The translations under genes and the position numbers were made by a program. Under the pieces are notes generated by a model that was not told the origin of the DNA, made no database searches, and worked only from the letters and a program-made list of their open reading frames with translations. This document shows positions 1-6,866 of a DNA stretch of 8,488 bases, piece by piece. Each line of letters starts with the position of its first letter. The stretch's first letter is position 1. This DNA comes from Bacillota bacterium (GTDB taxonomy: Bacteria > Bacillota > Bacilli > Calditerricolales > Calditerricolaceae): NCBI GenBank assembly GCA_017577925.1, contig PKQU01000089.1, positions 1 to 8,488 of the forward strand. Direction: 5' to 3'.

Positions 1-1
1 G

Positions 2-31
2 AAATCCCCGCAGAAGTTTGCGGGGATTTTT
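2..31 (+). terminator. Rho-independent terminator
   Basis: A perfect 10-bp stem pairs 2-11 with 20-29 around an 8-nt loop, and the 3' arm ends in a run of T at 27-31. This is a textbook intrinsic terminator for a + strand gene lying left of the window. The 5' arm begins with AAAT, so the structure could also end transcripts of the convergent gene at 68-439, although the T-run on that strand is short. Confidence 0.85.
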
Positions 32-67
32 CATGTATCGAGTTGGGAAGAGCGTACGCGAACGATT

Positions 68-439
68 TTACAGCCTTCCGCCCGCGTCGCGCACAATCCG
101 TTCGGCTTCCGCGGCGCGCGCGGCAGGGACGACGGCGGTCAGGACGATGTCGCGGCCCAATTCGAAGGGATTGCCGTCGGCCATGCCGCTGGCCGACACA
201 TCGGCGGCCAGCAGAGCGGCGGCATCGGGGTTGGGGTCCGCCGCCCCCAAGGTGAGGTTCGCCAGGCTCTGGATGCGCCCGGTCAGCGGATGGGTCGGCC
301 GGTCAGCCGCACCCTCATGGGGGTACGGGTGTACCCGGCCGATGTCTACCGCCGCGATGCCCAGATCGCGCAGCCGCCGCGCGGCCGTGCGCGCGTCGTC
401 TTCCGAGCGAAAGGCGGCCAGGATCGTTCGTTCCTCCAT
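68..439 (-). CDS. Small conserved-looking protein of unknown function (123 aa)
   Basis: I do not recognise this family. The start is fixed by a strong Shine-Dalgarno sequence (AAGGAGGG on the - strand, positions 453-446) six bases before the ATG at 439. The open frame extends further upstream, but nothing there resembles a start signal. The protein has no signal peptide or membrane segment. Its pattern looks like two beta-alpha units: a strand at residues 5-10 followed by an alanine/arginine-rich helix at 13-27 and a strand at 31-36, then a strand at 97-104 followed by a helix at 107-119. A Gly/Ala/Asp/Pro-rich middle separates them. This suggests a ferredoxin-like or ACT-like fold of the kind seen in small stress-type proteins, which is inference only. 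It is convergent with the terminator at 2-31 and divergent from the peptidase gene. Strong RBS and high GC3 make it a believable gene. Confidence 0.75.
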   Translation of the reverse strand: MEERTILAAFRSEDDARTAARRLRDLGIAAVDIGRVHPYPHEGAADRPTHPLTGRIQSLANLTLGAADPNPDAAALLAADVSASGMADGNPFELGRDIVLTAVVPAARAAEAERIVRDAGGRL

Positions 440-516
440 CTTGTGCCCTCCTTTTGTTTGGCGTGCGGTACCGGTAGTGTTTGCAAAGTTGTCGAAACCT
501 ATTCCAAAATCTGACC

Positions 517-546
517 TTGATCGTCGGAAATCAGTTGTGGTACAGT
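517..546 (+). promoter_or_regulatory. Candidate extended -10 sigma-A promoter for the M23 peptidase gene
   Basis: TTGATC (517-522) is followed after 18 bp by TACAGT (541-546). TGG sits directly before it, giving an extended -10 (TGnTACAGT). It lies about 170 bp upstream of the peptidase ATG, which would leave a fairly long leader. The stretch is less GC-rich than its surroundings. It was identified by eye, with no transcript support. Confidence 0.4.
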
Positions 547-609
547 GGAAAGCGTGCCAAGGCTTGTCCATTTTTGGCGAAGAGGGGAGGAGAACAGCGA
601 AACCTGCCG

Positions 610-638
610 TTGCTCGCGTTTTGTTTATGTTCCAGAAT
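610..638 (+). promoter_or_regulatory. Weaker alternative promoter in an AT-rich patch
   Basis: TTGCTC (610-615) is separated by 17 bp from CAGAAT (633-638). The patch 619-648 is the most AT-rich part of the 440-714 intergenic region and contains the palindrome GAATATTC (635-642). A start near 645 would give a leader of about 70 nt to the peptidase gene. Matches to the consensus are only partial. Confidence 0.22.
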
Positions 639-714
639 ATTCCGTATTGCGGCGCGTGTCGGAATGCGGAGGAGGGTGGGGAGCAGAACCTTTCGGTAGG
701 ACGAGGAGGGTACG

Positions 715-2103
715 ATGAAGGAAAAATCAATCATGGCGAAGGGCGTGGTGGTCCTGTCCATTCTGATTGCCACCGCGGCGTTTGCGTTTCAGCATTACCA
801 GGCGCACGCGCGGACGGTGTACGATGTCTACTGGAACGGTGCGTACATCGGGACCGTGAGCGATCCGGGGATCGTGCGCGCGTGGCTGGACAACCAAACC
901 CGAAAATATGCTGCCCAGCATGACGGACTTCGCCTCCACGTGGACGCGTCCTTGCGCGTTGCGGAGCGGCGGGCGTATAAGGGTGCCTTTGACAACGCGG
1001 GCACGTTGCGCACCCTCGCCCAGCGCGTCCGGGTGAAGGCGGAGGCCGTCCGGGTGGTGATCGACGGCAAGACGGTGGCGTATGCGCCCGATGCGCAGAC
1101 GGTGGCGCGCGTCCTCAATGCCATCAAGGCTAGCTATGCACCGGAGCTTGCTTCCCCGAAGCGCGCGGTGACCATCGCCTCACGAGCGGAGGAAAATCGC
1201 GCAACGCGGCAGGTGTCGTTTGTCGAGCGCATCGACGTTGAGCCGGCAAAGGTTGACCCGCGCGAGGTGCTGACGGAAGCGGAGTTGAGGAAGCTGTTGG
1301 AGACGGGTACGCCGGAGCCGAAGCGGCATGTAGTGCAGCCGGGCGACTGCCTATCTTGTATCGCCGCCCGCTACAACCTGACAACAGCCGAGCTTAAGCG
1401 GCTCAATCCCGGCCTGACGGAGGGTACCCTGTTGCAAATCGGGCAAACGGTCAACGTGACGGCGCGTCGGCCCAAGGTGACGGTGAAAACGGTGGAAGAG
1501 GTGACGGTGGTCGAGACGATGCCGTTCGCCGTCGAGGTGCGTCGGGATCCCCACCTCCCGCAGGGGGAAACGCGGGTCATCCGGGAAGGGAAAAACGGGC
1601 AGAAGCGCGTCACCTATCGGCTCGTCAAGAAAAACGGCGCCTTGGTGAACAAGGAGCTGCTGTCGCAGGCGGTGCTCGCCGAACCGGTGACGAAGGTAAT
1701 CGTGAAGGGAACCAAGGTGATCGCGTCGAAAGGGACGGGGAGATTGGCGTGGCCGACACGCGGGGGACGCATCACGAGCGGATTCCACTACCGGTGGGGC
1801 AAGATGCATACCGGCCTCGACATCGCCGGCGCCCGGAACCGCGACATCTTGGCTGCCGACAACGGTCGCGTGGTGTTTGCCGGCTGGAACGGTGATTATG
1901 GGTACACGGTGATTCTCGATCACGGCAACGGCCTGCGCACCCTGTATGGCCACCTGGACCGAATCAAAACGCGCGTCGGCGCCGTGGTGGAAAAAGGGCA
2001 GGTGATCGGCGTCATGGGCGACACCGGCCATGCTACGGGCGTGCATTTGCACTTTGAAGTGATCCGAAACGGGGTCAAGGTGAATCCGCTGCGCTACCTG
2101 TAG
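715..2103 (+). CDS. Membrane-anchored LysM-G5-M23 peptidoglycan endopeptidase
   Basis: Predicted zinc metallopeptidase that cleaves peptide cross-bridges of peptidoglycan outside the cell (462 aa). An uncleaved signal anchor is at residues 8-26, followed by an extracellular region of about 170 residues without a recognised motif. A LysM wall-binding repeat lies at 205-248, a G5 domain at about 254-334, and a C-terminal M23 (LytM-type) domain at 345-460. The M23 signature is complete: HTGLD with H365 and D369, YGHL with H413, and HLHFE with H444 and H446. The ATG at 715 is chosen because AGGAGGG (704-710) sits just upstream; an in-frame ATG at 733 lacks such a site. The gene is closed by a terminator ten bases after its stop. 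Lying directly upstream of walR, it is a likely effector or co-regulated partner of wall remodelling. One oddity is that the LysM start reads GDCLSCIA, where the family usually has GDTLWSIA, giving a CxxC pair (C212, C215). Confidence 0.93.
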   Translation: MKEKSIMAKGVVVLSILIATAAFAFQHYQAHARTVYDVYWNGAYIGTVSDPGIVRAWLDNQTRKYAAQHDGLRLHVDASLRVAERRAYKGAFDNAGTLRTLAQRVRVKAEAVRVVIDGKTVAYAPDAQTVARVLNAIKASYAPELASPKRAVTIASRAEENRATRQVSFVERIDVEPAKVDPREVLTEAELRKLLETGTPEPKRHVVQPGDCLSCIAARYNLTTAELKRLNPGLTEGTLLQIGQTVNVTARRPKVTVKTVEEVTVVETMPFAVEVRRDPHLPQGETRVIREGKNGQKRVTYRLVKKNGALVNKELLSQAVLAEPVTKVIVKGTKVIASKGTGRLAWPTRGGRITSGFHYRWGKMHTGLDIAGARNRDILAADNGRVVFAGWNGDYGYTVILDHGNGLRTLYGHLDRIKTRVGAVVEKGQVIGVMGDTGHATGVHLHFEVIRNGVKVNPLRYL

Positions 2104-2112
2104 TCGACAAGG

Positions 2113-2141
2113 GTGCCCCCGGGTGGGGGCGCTTTTGTTTT
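2113..2141 (+). terminator. Rho-independent terminator between the M23 gene and walR
   Basis: An 8-bp GC-rich stem (2113-2120 with 2125-2132, including one G-U pair) encloses a GGGT loop and is followed by TTTTGTTTT (2133-2141). It begins ten bases after the peptidase stop codon. It should largely separate peptidase transcription from the walR operon, or act as an attenuator. Confidence 0.88.
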
Positions 2142-2198
2142 CCGGCGAACGCCGCTTCTTTCCGGGTTCGAATGCAGGTCGAGCGAGGGGGGAAGCCC

Positions 2199-2900
2199 AT
2201 GCGTGGGCGCATTTTGGTGGTGGACGATGAACGGCCGATCGCGGAGATCCTCAAATTCAGCCTCGAGAAGGAAGGCTTCGGCGTCCTCCTGGCCTTCGAC
2301 GGCGAAGAGGCGGTGGAAAAGGCGCGCCGCGACAGGCCGGATCTCATTTTGCTCGACATCATGCTCCCCAAAAAAGACGGGTTTGCCGTTTGCCGCGACA
2401 TCCGCCAGGAATCGGACGTCCCCATCATCATGATTACCGCGCGGGATGCGGAATTCGACGTCGTGATGGGGCTGGAGCTCGGCGCCGACGACTATGTCAC
2501 CAAGCCCTTTGGCATGCGGGAACTGATCGCCCGCGTGAAGGCCAACCTGCGGCGGTTGCAGCGCGGGGCGCGGGACGAAAAGAACGTCTGGAAAATCGGG
2601 GACCTGGTCATCGACCTGGGGGCCTACCGGGTGGTCAAGCGGGGGCAACCGATCCGGCTTACCCAGCGCGAGTTTGAATTGTTGGCTTATTTCGCCCGGC
2701 ATCGGGGCAAGGTGCTGACACGCGAGCACCTGCTGGAGGCCGTCTGGGGGTACGACTATTACGGCGACGTCCGCACCGTTGATGTCACCGTGCGCCGCCT
2801 GCGGGAGAAAATCGAGGATTGCCCCAGCCAGCCGGCTTATCTCCTCACGCGCCGCGGCGTCGGCTACCTGCTCACTGCTCCGGGTGATGGGGGCGTGTGA
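2199..2900 (+). CDS. walR: WalR (YycF), OmpR-family response regulator of cell-wall metabolism
   Basis: DNA-binding response regulator of the essential WalKR system. When phosphorylated it controls autolysin and wall-homeostasis genes in the cytoplasm. It has 233 aa: a receiver domain at 1-118 and an OmpR/PhoB winged helix at about 128-226. The start MRGRILVVDDERPIAEIL aligns with known WalR proteins. The acidic pocket is D9/D10, the phosphoacceptor is D53 in LLDIMLP, and the conserved T80 and K102 (in TKPF) are present. T101, the residue phosphorylated by PrkC in Bacillus subtilis WalR, is also present. The ATG at 2199 is preferred because a purine-rich site (2185-2195) precedes it and family N-termini match. 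An in-frame ATG at 2172 would add nine residues without support. The stop overlaps a possible GTG start of walK. Confidence 0.97.
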   Translation: MRGRILVVDDERPIAEILKFSLEKEGFGVLLAFDGEEAVEKARRDRPDLILLDIMLPKKDGFAVCRDIRQESDVPIIMITARDAEFDVVMGLELGADDYVTKPFGMRELIARVKANLRRLQRGARDEKNVWKIGDLVIDLGAYRVVKRGQPIRLTQREFELLAYFARHRGKVLTREHLLEAVWGYDYYGDVRTVDVTVRRLREKIEDCPSQPAYLLTRRGVGYLLTAPGDGGV

Positions 2901-2902
2901 CG

Positions 2903-4729
2903 ATGGGGCGGCTGTTTCGCTCGATCCGCGCCAAAGTGGTGCTCGTCTACATTCTTCTGCTGATCCTCGTGCTCCAGTTTGCGGGGGCGTATTCCGTGCG
3001 CGCCATTGAACAGTTCTATTTGGAGAACTTTCGCACCACGGTGCGCGCCCAGACCGATTTGCTGGCGGCCCATGTGGAGCCGTACCTGGCAGCCTATGCC
3101 GAAAAGGGGGTGCCGGCGGACCTCGGCGGCAACCTGCCGACGCTTGTTAGCCGCTTCGTCTCCGTTATCGGCAGCGAGGTGCAGGTGATCGACCGGAACG
3201 GCACCATCCTGGCGGCGTCGTTTGACACGGGGAATGTGGTGGGAAAGAAAAACGGGTATCTCGAAGTGTACCGTGCCCTTCTGGGCACGCCGACGGAGAC
3301 GGTGCGGAACGATCCGGGCACGGGTGATCGCGTGCAGGTGGTGGCGGTGCCCGTCAAACGGGGGGATGCCGTGCTGGGGGCCGTGTGGGTGAAGGCATCG
3401 CTGGAGCCAATGTACGGCGTTCTGCACCGGATCAACGGCATCCTGGCCACGGCGGGCGTGTTGGCCGTTGTGCTCGCTGCGGTGCTGGGGGCGGCGCTGT
3501 CGCGCACCATTACACGCCCCATCCAGGACATTATCCGGCAAACCGATGCCATGGCCAAGGGCGATTTCACCCGTCGTGTACGCATTTACAGCGACGACGA
3601 GATCGGCCAGCTGGGCCGGGCCTTCAACCACCTGACGGCGCGCCTGCAGAAGGCGCTGGCGGACCATGAGGAAGAGCGGGAAAAACTTGCCTCCGTGCTG
3701 GCCAACATGCAGGACGGGGTGGTGGCGGCCGACTCCCGCGGTCGCGTCATCCTCGTCAACCGGCGCGCCGCCCACATGCTGGGCCGGACCGAGGACGCCC
3801 TTCTCGGGCTGCCGCTGGTGGAATGCTTGCCGTTTCCCAGGGACCGCGACCCGGAAGACGGTGTGGGTGCCGGTGGGGCGTGGATTGTGGAGCAAGAGGA
3901 GGGGGCCCACCGCCCGCGGTTTCTGCGAATCGCCATCACCCCCATCCGTCGCGGCACGGCGCGGCGCGGGGTGATTGCCGTGCTGTCCGACGTCACGGAG
4001 CAGGAAACGCTCGAGCGGGAACGGCGCGAATTCGTGGCCAACGTGTCCCACGAGCTGCGTACGCCGTTGACCACCCTCAAAAGCTATCTCGAAGTGCTTC
4101 AGGAAGGCGTGATGGGCGATCCCGAACTCGGGCCGCGCTTTCTGCGCGTGGCGCAAAACGAGACGGAACGCATGATCCGCCTTGTCCACGATTTGTTGCA
4201 ATTGTCCAAAATCGATTCCAAGCAGTGGCGCATGGAAAAAACCCCCACGTCCCTGTCGCACCTGCTGTATCAGGTGAAGGAACATTTTCAGTTCCAGGCC
4301 GACGCGCGGAACATCGCCTTGACCCTCTCCTTGGCCGATCCGCTTCCGCCCATTTCTCTGGATCGGGACAAGATGCTGCAGGTGTTTGACAATTTGCTGT
4401 CCAACGCCCTCAAGTACACCGGTCCGGGGGGAACCGTTTCCGTCTCCGCGCGCGCCGACGGGCCGTGGGTGACGGTCACCGTCACCGATACGGGGATCGG
4501 CATCCCCGCCGAGGACCTGCCGCGGGTCTTTGAGCGCTTTTATCGCGTGGACAAGGCGCGGTCCCGGGAGCTGGGCGGAACGGGGCTGGGGCTGTCCATT
4601 GCCCGGGAAATTGTTCGCGCCCACGGCGGCGAGATTGTCATCGACAGCGAGGTGGGCAGGGGGACCACGGTGACGGTTCGCCTGCCCCTCGACGAGGAGG
4701 CGCGAGCGGCCGATGTGGGAACGGGTTAA
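2903..4729 (+). CDS. walK: WalK (YycG), membrane sensor histidine kinase
   Basis: Sensor kinase of the WalKR system, which autophosphorylates and passes phosphate to WalR. With 608 aa it is close to the 611 aa of B. subtilis. Order of parts: TM1 at about 12-30, an extracellular Cache/PAS-like sensor at 31-178, TM2 at about 179-199, HAMP at 199-250, a cytoplasmic PAS at about 260-368, a HisKA dimerisation domain with H383 in SHELRTP, and a HATPase domain. The HATPase shows the N box (DNLLSNALKYT, N501), G1 (DTGIGIP from 529), F box (FERFYR) and G2 (GGTGLGLS, 558-565). All catalytic motifs are intact. Two starts are possible: GTG at 2897, overlapping the walR stop as GTGA, and ATG at 2903. The ATG is preferred because the G-rich site at 2887-2893 is better spaced for it. 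The 3' end overlaps yycH by 17 nt, which suggests coupled translation. Confidence 0.96.
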   Translation: MGRLFRSIRAKVVLVYILLLILVLQFAGAYSVRAIEQFYLENFRTTVRAQTDLLAAHVEPYLAAYAEKGVPADLGGNLPTLVSRFVSVIGSEVQVIDRNGTILAASFDTGNVVGKKNGYLEVYRALLGTPTETVRNDPGTGDRVQVVAVPVKRGDAVLGAVWVKASLEPMYGVLHRINGILATAGVLAVVLAAVLGAALSRTITRPIQDIIRQTDAMAKGDFTRRVRIYSDDEIGQLGRAFNHLTARLQKALADHEEEREKLASVLANMQDGVVAADSRGRVILVNRRAAHMLGRTEDALLGLPLVECLPFPRDRDPEDGVGAGGAWIVEQEEGAHRPRFLRIAITPIRRGTARRGVIAVLSDVTEQETLERERREFVANVSHELRTPLTTLKSYLEVLQEGVMGDPELGPRFLRVAQNETERMIRLVHDLLQLSKIDSKQWRMEKTPTSLSHLLYQVKEHFQFQADARNIALTLSLADPLPPISLDRDKMLQVFDNLLSNALKYTGPGGTVSVSARADGPWVTVTVTDTGIGIPAEDLPRVFERFYRVDKARSRELGGTGLGLSIAREIVRAHGGEIVIDSEVGRGTTVTVRLPLDEEARAADVGTG

Positions 4730-6050
4730 GACGGCGGTGCTGAGCATCCTGGTGGCGCTGAGCGCGGCCTTGTCCTGGATGTTGTGGGACGCTGCCCCGG
4801 AGACGCTGCCCCTCGAGGGGGAGACCTATGTGCCGACCGCATCGATCGGGGAAAAGCGCGGGCTTTTTGACGTCGTGACCCCGGTTGAAGTGGTGTTTCA
4901 CCATGGCGACGGCACGCACACCGCTGCCTATCCGGGAACACCGATCCATGGCGTGATCGCCGTACGCTTCCGCGAATGGACCTTCCAGGGCTTTGTTCCG
5001 GAGCCTTATACCCGAACCGTGTGGGAAGCGTATGCGCGGCGCGGAACGGGACTCGAGCTGGTCTTCGGAGGAGAAATTCCCGTAACCCTCCTGCAACCGC
5101 TGGGGGTCGACAGGGAGGCCCTCGCGCCGGTTCTTCCCACGGTGCGACGCATTGTGGTCTACCGCGACGGGAAGGGGGGACTACGGGCCTACTGGGTGTC
5201 CGATGCGCTCGGAAAGGCGGTGGCGGCCCGGCCCAACCTGACCACCCAGGCGCTAGACGCCTACCTGAAGATGGGCCGCGCCTCGCTTCGCGTCGAGGCG
5301 ATGCCGATCGCGTCTCCCAACGGGCGCGACGGGCTGGCCCGCGTGTTGTACGTGCCCGCCGATCCGCCTCGCGTGCGAAAGTTTCGTTACGAGTACCGAA
5401 CCATTCCCGACCGCGCCTTTGTGCAGTCGCTGTTCGTCAACCCGAGACTGATCCGTTCCGGGCGCGAGGCGGATGGCCGAATGGTTTACACTGATGGCCA
5501 TCGGACGGTACAGATGGCGGGGAAGGACTATCTGCTGGACTATTACGACCGGACCGTCCAAATGACGCCGGTGAAGCAGCCCGACGGCCTGTCGATGGCC
5601 GTCCAGTTCGTCAACCGCCATGGGGGCTGGACCGGATCCTTCGCCCTGGCTCGGTTGACGCAGGGGGAGGACGGTCGCCAGCGGGTGCGCTTTCGCGAGT
5701 ACCTGAACGGGTATCCGCTGGTGGGGCCGGAGGGCCGTGACGTAGGACGCATGGAACTGGAAGTGTGGGGAGGCGGTGTCCGCGTGTACACCCGTTCCAC
5801 CGTGTGCCTGGAACGCTACGTGGGGCACGAGGCGACGGCGCTGCCCCATGTGGCGGACGTCCTGCGGCAGCTTGCGGCGTGGCACATCCCGACCCGCGAC
5901 ATCGAACGGTTGAGCCTGGCCTATCTGTGCCGCTATCGCGAAACCTTTGTCGACCTGACGCCGGTGTGGCTTCTCGAGCGTACGACGGGCGAGATGCTGC
6001 TGATCGGGCAGGAAGCGGAGACGAGGCGGGGGCATCATGGACTGGAGTAG
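4713..6050 (+). CDS. yycH: YycH (WalH), regulator of WalK
   Basis: Accessory protein that binds WalK through its membrane segment and adjusts kinase activity (inhibitory in B. subtilis, activating in Staphylococcus aureus). It has 445 aa, close to the roughly 455 aa of B. subtilis YycH. A short cytoplasmic start MWERVKT is followed by one membrane helix (about 8-25, ending LSWMLW, similar to the LTW region of known YycH), then a large extracytoplasmic domain. Identification rests on this N-terminus, the size, and its place between walK and yycI. The body is too divergent to confirm by eye. The ATG at 4713 lies inside the walK end, and GGAGG (4696-4700) lies 12 nt before it, a little far, so coupling with walK translation is likely. 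The end overlaps yycI by 14 nt. Confidence 0.92.
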   Translation: MWERVKTAVLSILVALSAALSWMLWDAAPETLPLEGETYVPTASIGEKRGLFDVVTPVEVVFHHGDGTHTAAYPGTPIHGVIAVRFREWTFQGFVPEPYTRTVWEAYARRGTGLELVFGGEIPVTLLQPLGVDREALAPVLPTVRRIVVYRDGKGGLRAYWVSDALGKAVAARPNLTTQALDAYLKMGRASLRVEAMPIASPNGRDGLARVLYVPADPPRVRKFRYEYRTIPDRAFVQSLFVNPRLIRSGREADGRMVYTDGHRTVQMAGKDYLLDYYDRTVQMTPVKQPDGLSMAVQFVNRHGGWTGSFALARLTQGEDGRQRVRFREYLNGYPLVGPEGRDVGRMELEVWGGGVRVYTRSTVCLERYVGHEATALPHVADVLRQLAAWHIPTRDIERLSLAYLCRYRETFVDLTPVWLLERTTGEMLLIGQEAETRRGHHGLE

Positions 6051-6822
6051 GGCGAAAACGCTGCTTATCATCGCCTTCTTGCTGCTGGACCTATTCCTCG
6101 GACACGAGGTATACAAGGTCCGCGTGCTCGGGGAACCGGCGTCATCCCGCGCCGACGCGACAGCGGATGCCACGCGCGACCTGCTGGAGCTGTGGGGGAT
6201 TCGTGTCGAGATTCCGCTTCCCGAGACGGTGCCCAACGTAGCCGTGCTCTATGTCCGCTCGCCGTATGACCTGGGAGCGGTCCGCGCCGGCGGCAAAGAG
6301 GTGTGGGAGCACCAAGGGTTGCTTTTGGCGGTGTGGAAGCGGGCGCTGCACGTGCCGAGTCCCCGGCCCGATGCGGTCGCGGAACGCTTGGCCGACGAGG
6401 TGTTCCGCTTCCCCGAATACCGGTACGACCCGGTGCAATCGCTGGACAGCAGGCATGTGTTTGTCCAGACGGTCAACAACTTGCCGTTGTTTGACGTGAC
6501 CGTGGAAGCGACGGTGGAAAACGGCGTGCTGCGCGGCTATGTGCAGCGGTACGCCGAAGTGCGGCAAATGGGCCTCGCGTATCCCGCGGTGCCGCCGCAG
6601 GCCGCGCTGTTTACCCTCGTCCGGAATGGACTTCTTCCCCCGGGCGCCGTTGTCCAGCACGTTGAGCTCGGGTATACCGGCTATCCGACGGGCTCCGAGG
6701 AGCAGGCCCTCCTGCCCGTATGGCGCATCCTGGCTTCCGGCCGTGTCTACTACGTCAACGCCATCACCGGCGGCATTGAGCGTCCGCCGTCTCTTGAACG
6801 GGCGTCCTTGCTCCTGAAATAA
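6037..6822 (+). CDS. yycI: YycI (WalI), regulator of WalK
   Basis: Second accessory membrane protein of the WalK complex, working together with YycH. It has 261 aa against about 280 in B. subtilis. The N-terminus MDWSRAKTLLIIAFLLLD closely follows the family pattern (MDWS-K-T, then a hydrophobic helix), with the membrane segment at about 7-22 and the rest outside the cell. The C-terminal half holds a two-wing arrangement typical of YycH/YycI-like folds, which I infer from family knowledge rather than see directly. The gene starts within the last 14 nt of yycH with a G-rich site (about 6024-6033) just before, consistent with translational coupling. Its TAA overlaps the A of an ATG that opens a longer walJ frame. 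Confidence 0.93.
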   Translation: MDWSRAKTLLIIAFLLLDLFLGHEVYKVRVLGEPASSRADATADATRDLLELWGIRVEIPLPETVPNVAVLYVRSPYDLGAVRAGGKEVWEHQGLLLAVWKRALHVPSPRPDAVAERLADEVFRFPEYRYDPVQSLDSRHVFVQTVNNLPLFDVTVEATVENGVLRGYVQRYAEVRQMGLAYPAVPPQAALFTLVRNGLLPPGAVVQHVELGYTGYPTGSEEQALLPVWRILASGRVYYVNAITGGIERPPSLERASLLLK

Positions 6823-6823
6823 T

Positions 6824-6860
6824 GGAGGGAGAACGCATGGGACAAGGGAGACGGGAGGAG
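6824..6860 (+). promoter_or_regulatory. Two successive Shine-Dalgarno sites before walJ
   Basis: GGAGGG at 6824-6829 is seven bases from an in-frame ATG at 6837. GGGAGGAG at 6853-6860 is six bases from an in-frame ATG at 6867. Both are near ideal, so the choice of start, and possibly use of both, is open. The second gives the protein length usual in the family. Confidence 0.6.
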
Positions 6861-6866
6861 TCGGGG

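Noticed and set aside
440..714. Possible WalR box or riboswitch (c-di-AMP or c-di-GMP type) in the peptidase leader
   Set aside because: No TGTWAH-N5-TGTWAH pair on either strand and no recognisable conserved riboswitch core. The only structures seen are a 6-bp inverted repeat (639-644/660-665) and a short palindrome.
18..923. Open frame of 301 codons on the + strand across the left end
   Set aside because: It runs through the antisense of the 123-aa gene, the intergenic region and the start of the peptidase gene in another frame. The product is Arg/Ser/Ala-rich with no RBS.
1351..2052. Open frame of 233 codons on the - strand opposite the M23 domain
   Set aside because: Shadow of the peptidase gene, His/Arg-rich and lacking an RBS.
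2864..4747. Open frame of 627 codons on the - strand opposite walK
   Set aside because: It is fully antisense to a well-supported kinase gene. The peptide is rich in His, Arg, Gly and Pro without domain motifs, as expected from the complement of a GC-rich gene.
5253..6236. Open frame of 327 codons on the - strand opposite yycH/yycI
   Set aside because: Antisense shadow of the real genes, with low-complexity Arg/His/Ser composition.
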